64,000 nucleotides of DNA from Vicinamibacterales bacterium (GTDB taxonomy: Bacteria > Acidobacteriota > Vicinamibacteria > Vicinamibacterales > JAKQTR01). The stretch covers positions 1-64,000 of the forward strand of contig JALOKU010000009.1 of the NCBI GenBank assembly GCA_025456345.1. Direction: 5' to 3'. This document shows, piece after piece, positions 46,855 to 56,070 of the stretch. Below the pieces are notes generated by a model. The model did not search any database, was not told the origin of the DNA, and saw only the letters and a program-made list of their open reading frames with translations. Within the stretch, counting starts at the first letter, position 1. The number at the start of each line of letters is the position of its first letter. A program made the translations under genes and the position numbers.

Positions 46855-47523
46855 TCAGGCCCCGGCGGTGTCGACGCGGCCGCCGCGCAGCCGCAGCCGC
46901 GCATCGGCCCGCGCCGCGAGCGCCGCGTCGTGGGTGGCGAGCATCAGCGTGGCGCCGCGCGTCCGCCGGATGTCGAGCAGCAGGTCCATGACGTGCTGCC
47001 CGTTGTCGAGGTCGAGGTTGCCCGTCGGCTCGTCGGCCAGCAGGATTGGGGGATCGTTCGACAGCGCGCGCGCCAGCGCGACGCGCTGCTGTTCGCCGCC
47101 CGACAACTGCGACGGATAGTGGTGCCCGCGGTCGGTCAGGCCCACTTCGGCCAGCAGCCCGCGCCCCCGGGCGACAGCGTCGTGCCGTCCGGCGAGTTCC
47201 ATCGGCACGCACACGTTCTCGAGGGCCGTGAGCGACGGAATCAGGTGGAAGAACTGGAACACGAACCCAATCGTGGAACGGCGCAGCCGCGCGAGGTCAT
47301 CTTCGCCCAGGCCCGTGATGTCGCGGCCTGCGATCAGGATGCGGCCCGCGGTGGGTGCGTCCAGCCCGGCGATCAGGCCGAGCAGCGTCGACTTGCCGCT
47401 GCCCGACGGCCCCGTGATCGCGAGGAACTGCGCCGGCGGCACGGTCAGGTCGAGCGGGTGCAGGATGGTGAGGGGCTGCCCGCCGCTCTCCACGGTCTTG
47501 GTCACCTGTCGCAGTTCAATCAT
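46855..47523 (-). CDS. ABC transporter ATP-binding protein, YbbA-like
   Basis: TGPSGSGKSTLLGLIAGLD; LSGGEQQRVALARALSNDPPILLADEPTGNLD. Confidence 0.95.
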   Translation of the reverse strand: MIELRQVTKTVESGGQPLTILHPLDLTVPPAQFLAITGPSGSGKSTLLGLIAGLDAPTAGRILIAGRDITGLGEDDLARLRRSTIGFVFQFFHLIPSLTALENVCVPMELAGRHDAVARGRGLLAEVGLTDRGHHYPSQLSGGEQQRVALARALSNDPPILLADEPTGNLDLDNGQHVMDLLLDIRRTRGATLMLATHDAALAARADARLRLRGGRVDTAGA

Positions 47524-48235
47524 GCGGCGGGGCCTCGCGCAGCGCGCGTTCGACGAAGGGCCAGACCAGCGAGGCGATCCGCTTCGCGCCCTCCGCGTTG
47601 GGATGAATGAGATCGGCCTGATTCAGCGCGGGCTGGCCCGCCACGCCCTCCAGCAGAAACGGGACGAGCGCGATGCGGTACTGCGCCGCGAGATCCCGGT
47701 AGGTCTGGCGGAACGCCGTCGTATAGGCCCTGCCGAGATTCGGGGGCGCTTCCATCCCGGCGAGGACGACGGTCACGCGACGCGCCCGCGCAGCGTCGAT
47801 GATGGCCGCGAGGTTCCGGCGGAGGTCGTCGGTGCTGAGTCCGCGCAGGGCGTCGTTGCCACCCAGCGCAACGACCAGCACCGCGACATGGCCGTCAAGC
47901 GACCAGTCCAGCCGCCTCAGGCCGCCGGCCGACGTGTCGCCCGACACGCCCGCATTCACGACGTCCACGGCGACACCGGCCTCGCGCAGCCGCAGCCGCA
48001 CGAGGCTCGGGTAGTCCTCTCCCGCGCCGAGACCGTACCCCGCCGTCAGGCTGTCTCCGAGAAAGACCACGCGCGGCGGTGACGACGGAACGGTCCGGGC
48101 GTCCTGGCGCGCCTCCGGTACCCTGGCCGGAGCCGGCTCGCGCGGCGCCTCGCGCCCGCAGGCCACGGCCATCGCCAGTCCGGCCAGCACGGCGGCGAGC
48201 GGCCGCGGAAGGAATCGTCGTCGCATGTGAACCAC
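47516..48235 (-). CDS. SGNH/GDSL arylesterase (TesA-like)
   Basis: VVFLGDSLTAGYGLGAGEDYPSLV; VALGGNDALRGLS; LIHPNAEGAKRIA. Confidence 0.9.
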   Translation of the reverse strand: MVHMRRRFLPRPLAAVLAGLAMAVACGREAPREPAPARVPEARQDARTVPSSPPRVVFLGDSLTAGYGLGAGEDYPSLVRLRLREAGVAVDVVNAGVSGDTSAGGLRRLDWSLDGHVAVLVVALGGNDALRGLSTDDLRRNLAAIIDAARARRVTVVLAGMEAPPNLGRAYTTAFRQTYRDLAAQYRIALVPFLLEGVAGQPALNQADLIHPNAEGAKRIASLVWPFVERALREAPPHD

Positions 48236-48632
48236 GCGGGCTCCATTATCCTACGGCGTGCTTCCCGCGTGCTTCCCGCTTCACAAACGCCCGGTCCCGT
48301 AGTACTGTTTGCTGGCTGTCGGTGAGCGTCCGGCTCCCGCTGTGGGTGGCCCCCTTTCTCCCGCCCCCCCATCACCTGCCGCGGCTTCCGAACTTCCGTC
48401 CGGCCCTGATTCGCACATCACCGCAGTCCGACCAGCCGGATGTCCTGGCGTGCCGGTAATCCGGCAGCCGTCTGCATTCCCCGCCGAAAGGGCCTGGAAT
48501 GCACGTATTTCGAGGCCGTTCCGAAGGGCACGGAGGTTGCGTAAGTCAGAGGGGTCCGACCAGGCCCGCCCCGGGACACACCGACGGCACTTCCACGGAT
48601 CTGCCCGGTTTTCAATCGGAGATTGCATACAC

Positions 48633-51600
48633 ATGACACGGGAGCACATCACCATCGACGGCAACGAGGCAGTCGCCTCCGTTGCGCACCGCACCAACGA
48701 AGTCATCGCGATCTACCCCATCACGCCCTCCTCCAACATGGGGGAATGGGCGGACGAATGGTCCGCCAAGGGCATGAAGAACATCTGGGGCACGGTCCCG
48801 CAGGTCACCGAGATGCAGTCCGAAGGCGGCGCCTCGGGAGCCGTCCACGGCGCGCTCCAGGCGGGCGCCCTCACGACGACGTTCACCGCGTCGCAGGGCC
48901 TGCTGCTGATGATCCCGAACATGTTCAAGATCGCGGGCGAGCTGACCTCGTTCTGCATGCACGTGTCGGCCCGGACCGTCGCCACGCACGCCCTGTCGAT
49001 TTTCGGTGATCACTCCGACGTCATGGCGTGCCGGCAGACCGGGTTCGCGATGCTGGCGTCTGGCTCCGTCCAGGAAGCCCACGACTTCGCCGCGATTGCC
49101 CAACTGGCGACGCTGCGGTCCCGCGTGCCCTTCCTGCATTTCTTCGACGGCTTCCGGACGTCGCACGAGGTCGCGAAGATCGTCTCGATTTCGGACGACG
49201 AGCTGCTGCAGCTGCTGCCCAACGACCTCATCGCGGCGCACCGGAACCGCGCGTTGACGCCGGACCGGCCCCTGCTGAGGGGGACCGCGCAGAACCCCGA
49301 CGCGTTCTTCCAGGCTCGTGAGGCGTGCAACCGCTTCTACACCGAGTGTCCGTCGCACGTCGACGCGGCGATGGCCCAGTTCAAGGCCATCGTCGGCCGC
49401 TCGTACGGCCTGGCCGAGTACGTGGGTCACCCGGAGGCCGACCGCGTCATCGTCGTGATGGGCACCGGCGCCGAGGTGACGCATGAGGCCGTGGAATGGC
49501 TCAACGCCGGCGGCGCGAAGGTCGGCGTCCTGAAGCTCAGATTGTACCGTCCATTCCCGCTGGACCACTTCATCAAGGCGCTGCCGTCCACGGTCAAGGC
49601 CATCGCGGTCCTCGACCGCACCAAGGAACCCGGGGCCCTCGGCGAACCCCTCTACCTCGACGTCGTCACCGCGCTGCGCGAGGCCAAGGACAGCGGCCAG
49701 ACGGCGTTCGCCGCCGATCCGAAGGTCATCGGCGGGCGCTACGGCCTCTCGTCCAAGGAGTTCACGCCGACGATGGTCAAGGCGGTGTTCGACGAACTGG
49801 CGAAGCCGGCGCCGAAAAACCACTTCACCATCGGCATCATGGACGACGTCACGCACCTGTCGCTCCCCTACGACGCCGACCTGGATATCGAGCCGGACGA
49901 GGTGCGGCGCTGCGTGTTCTTCGGCCTCGGCGCCGACGGCACCGTGGGCGCGAACAAGAACTCGATCAAGATCATCGGCGAAGAGACCGAGAATCACGCC
50001 CAGGGCTACTTCGTGTACGACTCGAAGAAAGCGGGCGCCATTACGATCTCGCACCTGCGCTTCGGCCCGCGCCAGATCCGGTCGTCCTACCTGGTGAAGC
50101 AGGCGGCGTTCGTGGCCTGCCACCAGTACGAGTTCATGGACAAGTACGACGTGCTCGGCTACGCGGCGCCCGGCGGCGTGTTCCTGCTCAACAGCCCGTT
50201 CAGCGCCGGCGAGATCTGGGACCAACTGGCCCGCGAAGTGCAGCAGGAGATCCTCGACAAGAAGCTGTCCTTCTACGTGATCGACGCCTTCGCCGTGGCC
50301 AGCGACACCGGCATGGGCACGCGCATCAACACCGTGATGCAGACCTGCTTCTTCGCAATCTCCGGCGTGCTGCCGCGCGACGAGGCCATCGCGCAGATCA
50401 AGAAGTCCATCGAGAAGACGTACGGCAAACGCGGACCCGACGTGGTGCGCAAGAACTTCGCGGCGGTCGACCAGACGCTGGCGAATCTCCACCAAGTCAA
50501 GGTGCCCGCCGCCGCCACGGCCACCCGCGCGCTGCCGCCCATCGTGTCGGACGCGGCGCCCGACTTCGTGAAGCGCGTGACCGCCGTGATGCTCGCCAAC
50601 AAGGGCGACCTGCTGCCGGTCAGCGCCTTCCCGGTCGACGGCACGTGGCCGACGGCCACCGCGCAGTGGGAGAAGCGGAACATCGCGCAGGACATCCCGG
50701 TGTGGGATCCTGCCATCTGCATCCAGTGCAACAAGTGCGCGATGGTCTGCCCGCACGCCGCCATCCGCGCGAAGGTCTACGAGTCCGATCTCCTGAAGGG
50801 CGCGCCGGAGACGTTCAAGGGCGTCGACTTCAAGGGCAACGAGTTCAAGGGGCTGAAGTACACGATTCAGATCGCGCCCGAGGACTGCACGGGCTGCACG
50901 CTGTGCGCCGTGGTCTGCCCGGCCAAGGACAAGGCGAACCCGAAGCACAAGTCCCTCGACATGCACCCGCAACGGCCGCTGCGCGACACGGAGCGCGAGA
51001 ATTACGCGTTCTTCCTCGGCCTGCCGGAAGTCGATCGGACCAAGATCAAGATGGATCTGAAGGGCGTGCAGTTTCTGCAGCCCCTCTTCGAGTACTCGGG
51101 GGCCTGCGTCGGCTGCGGCGAGACGCCGTACGTCAAGCTGCTCACGCAGTTGTTCGGCGACCGCACGGTCGTCGCCAACGCCACCGGCTGTTCGTCAATC
51201 TACGGCGGCAACCTGCCGACCACGCCGTACGCGGTCGACGCCAACGGCCGCGGCCCGGCCTGGTCCAACTCGCTCTTCGAAGACAACGCCGAGTTCGGCG
51301 TCGGTTACCGGCTGGCGTTCGACAAGCACGCCGAGCAGGCCCATGAACTGCTGAAGGTGCTGGGGGCCGGGTTGGGAGACACGCTGGTTGACGGCCTCCT
51401 CACCGCCGACCAGTCGACCGAGGCGGGCATCGCCGAACAGCGTGCCCGTGTGGCCGCGCTCGTCGACAAGCTGAGGGCCGTCGACAGCCTCCAGGCGCGC
51501 CGGTTGGAGAAGCTCGCGGACTATCTCGTCCGCAAGAGCGTCTGGATCGTGGGCGGAGACGGCTGGGCCTACGACATCGGGTACGGCGGCCTCGACCACG

Positions 51601-52196
51601 TGATGGCCATGGGCCGCGACGTCAACATCCTGGTGCTCGACACCGAGGTCTACTCGAACACGGGCGGCCAGGCGTCAAAGGCCACGCCCATCGGCGCGTC
51701 GGCCCGCTTCGCGATGGCCGGCAAAGCCACCGGCAAGAAGGACCTCGGCATGATGGCCATGGCCTATGGCAACGTCTATGTCGCGCACGTCGCCTTCGGC
51801 GCCAAGGACGTGCAGACGGTGAAGGCGTTCCAGGAGGCCGAGGCGTACCCGGGCACCTCGATCATCATCGCCTACAGCCACTGCATCGCCCACGGCTACG
51901 ACATGGCGAAGGGCCTGGACCAGCAGAAACTGGCGGTCGACACCGGCTACTGGCCGCTCTTCCGCTTCGACCCGCGGCGCGCGGCGACCGGCGAGAGCCC
52001 GCTCGTGCTGGATTCGCCCGCACCCAAGCTCGACCTGGCCAAGTACACCGGGAATGAAATGCGCTTCCGGGTCGTCGAACAGATGGATCCCGCGCGGTTC
52101 AAGATGCTGTCGCAGCAGGCCCAGGAGCAAGTCGCCCGGCGCGTCAGTCTCTACGAGCAGCTGGCGAAGATGGCGTTCCCCGTGACGAAGGCGTAA
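48633..52196 (+). CDS. nifJ: Pyruvate:ferredoxin (flavodoxin) oxidoreductase
   Basis: MTREHITIDGNEAVASVAHRTNEVIAIYPITPSSNMGEWADEW; CIQCNKCAMVCPHAAIR and CTGCTLCAVVCPAKD clusters; ACVGCGETPYVKLLTQLFGDR TPP domain. Confidence 0.96.
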   Translation: MTREHITIDGNEAVASVAHRTNEVIAIYPITPSSNMGEWADEWSAKGMKNIWGTVPQVTEMQSEGGASGAVHGALQAGALTTTFTASQGLLLMIPNMFKIAGELTSFCMHVSARTVATHALSIFGDHSDVMACRQTGFAMLASGSVQEAHDFAAIAQLATLRSRVPFLHFFDGFRTSHEVAKIVSISDDELLQLLPNDLIAAHRNRALTPDRPLLRGTAQNPDAFFQAREACNRFYTECPSHVDAAMAQFKAIVGRSYGLAEYVGHPEADRVIVVMGTGAEVTHEAVEWLNAGGAKVGVLKLRLYRPFPLDHFIKALPSTVKAIAVLDRTKEPGALGEPLYLDVVTALREAKDSGQTAFAADPKVIGGRYGLSSKEFTPTMVKAVFDELAKPAPKNHFTIGIMDDVTHLSLPYDADLDIEPDEVRRCVFFGLGADGTVGANKNSIKIIGEETENHAQGYFVYDSKKAGAITISHLRFGPRQIRSSYLVKQAAFVACHQYEFMDKYDVLGYAAPGGVFLLNSPFSAGEIWDQLAREVQQEILDKKLSFYVIDAFAVASDTGMGTRINTVMQTCFFAISGVLPRDEAIAQIKKSIEKTYGKRGPDVVRKNFAAVDQTLANLHQVKVPAAATATRALPPIVSDAAPDFVKRVTAVMLANKGDLLPVSAFPVDGTWPTATAQWEKRNIAQDIPVWDPAICIQCNKCAMVCPHAAIRAKVYESDLLKGAPETFKGVDFKGNEFKGLKYTIQIAPEDCTGCTLCAVVCPAKDKANPKHKSLDMHPQRPLRDTERENYAFFLGLPEVDRTKIKMDLKGVQFLQPLFEYSGACVGCGETPYVKLLTQLFGDRTVVANATGCSSIYGGNLPTTPYAVDANGRGPAWSNSLFEDNAEFGVGYRLAFDKHAEQAHELLKVLGAGLGDTLVDGLLTADQSTEAGIAEQRARVAALVDKLRAVDSLQARRLEKLADYLVRKSVWIVGGDGWAYDIGYGGLDHVMAMGRDVNILVLDTEVYSNTGGQASKATPIGASARFAMAGKATGKKDLGMMAMAYGNVYVAHVAFGAKDVQTVKAFQEAEAYPGTSIIIAYSHCIAHGYDMAKGLDQQKLAVDTGYWPLFRFDPRRAATGESPLVLDSPAPKLDLAKYTGNEMRFRVVEQMDPARFKMLSQQAQEQVARRVSLYEQLAKMAFPVTKA

Positions 52197-52258
52197 CCGG
52201 TACCGCACCACCAACCAGCCTGGCGCCGGAATGAGGCGCCGGGCGATGGAGACTGGCC

Positions 52259-53256
<998 letters not shown>

Positions 53257-53260
<4 letters not shown>

Positions 53261-53318
53261 GGGCTAGGGGCTAGGGGCTAGGGGCTAGGGGCTAGGGGCT
53301 AGGGGCTAGGGGCTAGGG
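53257..53318. repeat. Heptanucleotide tandem repeat (CTAGGGG), about 9 units
   Basis: Perfect CTAGGGG head-to-tail from the DHOD-like stop codon onward. Confidence 0.97.
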
Positions 53319-53363
53319 AAAGAACGATAGACTCTCACACCATTTCGCTGTCAAGTTGTCGGC

Positions 53364-53433
53364 ATTGAGGATCGGGGAAAGAGTTTCGTCGCGGCGGGAT
53401 CCGCCGGACGGAGCAGGATCCCCGGTCCTCAAT
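53364..53433. other. Imperfect inverted repeat / structured intergenic element (possible terminator)
   Basis: ATTGAGGATCGGGGA (53364-53378) vs TCCCCGGTCCTCAAT (53419-53433), 14/15 complementary; inner hairpin CGGCGG-GAT-CCGCCG. Confidence 0.7.
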
Positions 53434-53706
53434 TCATGTACTGCGGCGCGCGGCGCCGCCCGACCCTAGCAGCGTGGCGATGCGCGCCCTGGCCCGCAGG
53501 CGCACGTCGGCGGGCAGCCTGGCGGTCCCCGCCTTGCGGCACGCATCGACCGTGTGTTTCAAGCTGTCGGCCATGGTTTGACAGCACGGGCACCGGCGCA
53601 AGTGCGCCGAGAGCGAGCGCCGCTCGGCCGGCGTCAGCTCGTCGTCGATGTACTTTGAGAGCTGTCCGAGCAGCGCACGGCAGCGATCCGATGCCGGCGA
53701 CTTCAT
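53434..53706 (-). CDS. Anti-sigma factor with putative zinc finger
   Basis: YIDDELTPAERRSLSAHLRRCPCCQTMADSL; overlaps the sigma factor stop. Confidence 0.85.
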   Translation of the reverse strand: MKSPASDRCRALLGQLSKYIDDELTPAERRSLSAHLRRCPCCQTMADSLKHTVDACRKAGTARLPADVRLRARARIATLLGSGGAARRST

Positions 53707-54338
53707 GGGGCCTCCAGATGCTGGCGCAGGCTCAGCCTCGCGCGGTGCAACCGGGTCTTCACGTTCGCCTCAGAGATGCCCACCACCGCGGCCACATCGC
53801 GCGTGGAGAGGCCCTCGACCTCCCTCAGGAACACGATCAGCCGGCTGTCGGGCGGCAGGGTCTGGAGCGCGCGGTGCAGCGACTGGCGGAGGCGCGAGTT
53901 TTCCATGACCTGGTCCGGCCGCCGCCCCTGGTCTTCGACGTCTATCCGCTGCAGGCTGCCGTCCGGGGCCATCGACACCTCGTCGAGCGAGTGCAGCCGC
54001 GCCGGCTCGTCCACGCGCCGCCTCCGGCTGATGAGGCAGGCGTTTTTCACCGTCCGGTACAGCCACGTCCTGAAGGCTGCCGGCTCCTTGATCTGGGCCG
54101 CGTGCCGGTAGGTCTTCAGCAGCGCCTCCTGCATCGCGTCGTCGGCGTCATCGGCGTGGCCGCAGACGAGCAGGCTGAACCGGTACGCGATCTCCTGGGT
54201 CTTCATCAGAAGCCGCTCCATGGCCGCCTGGTTCCCGCCCTGCGCCGCTCTCAGCAGCGTCGCGTAGTCGGTGCCTCGGGCGTCCTGGCCTTTGGTAGAG
54301 GGATTCGTTTCTGCGCGTTTGGTCACAGCAATCGTCAT
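53703..54338 (-). CDS. ECF RNA polymerase sigma factor
   Basis: YRFSLLVCGHADDADDAMQEALLKTYRHA; AFRTWLYRTVKNACLISRRRR; LPPDSRLIVFLREVEGLSTRDVAAVVGISEANVKTRLHRARLSLRQHL. Confidence 0.94.
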   Translation of the reverse strand: MTIAVTKRAETNPSTKGQDARGTDYATLLRAAQGGNQAAMERLLMKTQEIAYRFSLLVCGHADDADDAMQEALLKTYRHAAQIKEPAAFRTWLYRTVKNACLISRRRRVDEPARLHSLDEVSMAPDGSLQRIDVEDQGRRPDQVMENSRLRQSLHRALQTLPPDSRLIVFLREVEGLSTRDVAAVVGISEANVKTRLHRARLSLRQHLEAP

Positions 54339-54473
54339 TGTAGCCTGTTCCGGCAGCCCTCCGCGCGCCGCAGCCCTCGTGTCACGTTCAGGTGAATTCC
54401 GCATCTCTGGAAGAGGCGAGGTCCGGGGCGCATCTTCGGGCCGGGATGGGCTACGATAGGCGTTGGAGGCAGC

Positions 54474-54899
54474 ATGAAGGAATCGCGGTACGGCATGGGC
54501 GTCGACGTGGCGCTGCCCTACGAGCAGGCGGTGGAGCGCGCGACTGAGGAGTTGAAGAAAGAGGGATTCGGCATCCTGACCACCATCGACGTCCAGCAGA
54601 CGCTCAAGCAGAAGCTCGACAAGGACTTCCGCAAGTACACGATTCTCGGGGCCTGCAATCCGCCGCTGGCCCACCGGGCGTTCGAGGCCGAACTCGAAAT
54701 CGGCCTGCTGCTCCCCTGCAACGTCGTCGTCTACGAAACGGAACCCGGGCGGAGCGTGGTGTCGGCGATGGCCCCGATTGCCGCCATGGGCGTGGTCGGC
54801 GGCAACCCTGCCCTCAAGGACGTGGCGCGGGAAGCCGACGAGAAGCTGCGGCGAGCCCTGAAGGCCATCGAGGCCGTCGGCGCCGCGGAGAGGTCCTAG
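54474..54899 (+). CDS. DUF302 family protein
   Basis: YGMGVDVALPYEQAVERATEELKKEGFGILTTIDVQQTLKQKLDKDFRKYTILGACNPPLAHRAF. Confidence 0.92.
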   Translation: MKESRYGMGVDVALPYEQAVERATEELKKEGFGILTTIDVQQTLKQKLDKDFRKYTILGACNPPLAHRAFEAELEIGLLLPCNVVVYETEPGRSVVSAMAPIAAMGVVGGNPALKDVAREADEKLRRALKAIEAVGAAERS

Positions 54900-54901
54900 C
54901 C

Positions 54902-54988
54902 GTGGACTACCTCATCCCCGTCGCGATCCTGGCGGTATGGGTCGTGCTGAATGCGTGGGTGCTGCCCAGGCTCGGCGTCCCGACTTGA
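54902..54988 (+). CDS. 28-aa single-TM microprotein
   Basis: GTG start 2 nt after the DUF302 stop: MDYLIPVAILAVWVVLNAWVLPRLGVPT. Confidence 0.5.
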   Translation: MDYLIPVAILAVWVVLNAWVLPRLGVPT

Positions 54989-55082
54989 ATGAGCGGCGCG
55001 TGCGACGTCGAGTCTCGACGTCCAGACGAGAAGCGCGAACGGGAACGGGAGCAGGCGTGAGCCGCGGCTCGCGCCCGCCGCG

Positions 55083-55649
55083 TCACGGCGACGCGCACCA
55101 GCCCGCGACGATGGCTGGATACGTCTCGAGCATCTTCAGGTAGCGCTCGCGATCGGGGTTCGTGGCGCGGCCGCCGGGGCTGTCGCTGAACTGCTCCACG
55201 ATCGAGGCATGCTCCGCCTCGGTCAACACCTGGTCCGCGAGCTTGTAGAAGTACTCGTCCTCGATCCGGATGTGCTCGCGGATGAGCTCCGTGTAGGCCC
55301 GCGCGTCGGCCGCCAGAGCCGAGGCGGCCGTCGGGTCCCGCTGCTGAAGCCGCTTCAGTTGCTTCTTCATCTTCGTCCCGTAGACCCGCCCGGCCTCGTG
55401 CTGCGAAACGAGCACGCTCACCACCGTCTGGTCGGGGCCGATGCCGTGCCTGGCTAGCAGCGGGAACAGCATCTCCTCTTCCCTGTCGTGGTGGCGGTCC
55501 GTGAAACTCTCGAAGAAGTCGAGCACGTCGACGAGCATCGGCATCGGGACCGGTTCGCCGCGTTCGAGCCGCCCGGCGACCGCGTCGAGGACGTCGAGCA
55601 TGGAACTGAACCCGCGGTGCTCGTCCATCAGGACCGTGAGGAATCGCAT
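55083..55649 (-). CDS. Hemerythrin domain-containing protein
   Basis: MDEHRGFSSMLDVLD; FTDRHHDREEEMLFPLLARHGI; LIREHIRIEDEYFYKLAD. Confidence 0.92.
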   Translation of the reverse strand: MRFLTVLMDEHRGFSSMLDVLDAVAGRLERGEPVPMPMLVDVLDFFESFTDRHHDREEEMLFPLLARHGIGPDQTVVSVLVSQHEAGRVYGTKMKKQLKRLQQRDPTAASALAADARAYTELIREHIRIEDEYFYKLADQVLTEAEHASIVEQFSDSPGGRATNPDRERYLKMLETYPAIVAGWCASP

Positions 55650-55830
55650 GTCTGGGCTCTCCACTCCTTGCCGCGCGGCCACGCCGGACCGGCCCGTGGC
55701 ACGCCGGGACGGCACCAGCCGCGAACGCGCTCATCCGAACCGGCTGGGGGCTGCGGAATCCCGGCAGGAGCAAGGGGACAGGCAAAAGGATCGCAAGCTG
55801 CGTGCCGGATCGGCCCGGATCAGGGCGTGT

Positions 55831-56070
55831 CTACTCGAGTTCGACGACGATGGCGCGGGCGACCGCTGGTTCGACGGCGAGTTCTGTGTGATCGCAGAGA
55901 AACACCACACCCGGGAACCGTTGGAGGACAGTCACGGTGGCACCGGGCGTCACGCCGAGGGCCATCAACCGATCGGCGCGGTCGGGATTCTCGCGCATGA
56001 CCCGGAGCACCCGGCCGCTCGCCCCCGGGCGCATCGCCGACAGGCGCCGCGTCTTCTCAGAAGGTGACAT
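55831..56070 (-). CDS. feoA: FeoA-like ferrous iron transport protein A
   Basis: 79 aa SH3-like: DRADRLMALGVTPGATVTVLQRFPGVVFLCDHTELAVEPAVARAIVVE; downstream of feoB. Confidence 0.85.
   Translation of the reverse strand: MSPSEKTRRLSAMRPGASGRVLRVMRENPDRADRLMALGVTPGATVTVLQRFPGVVFLCDHTELAVEPAVARAIVVELE

Noticed and set aside
53703-54674. 323-aa form of the sigma factor
   Set aside because: N-terminal extension is antisense to the DUF302 gene region and lacks homology; start placed at 54338
55004-55022. GACGTCGAG-T-CTCGACGTC palindrome as terminator or operator
   Set aside because: Loop of one nucleotide, no T-tract, common type of palindrome in GC-rich DNA; not enough support
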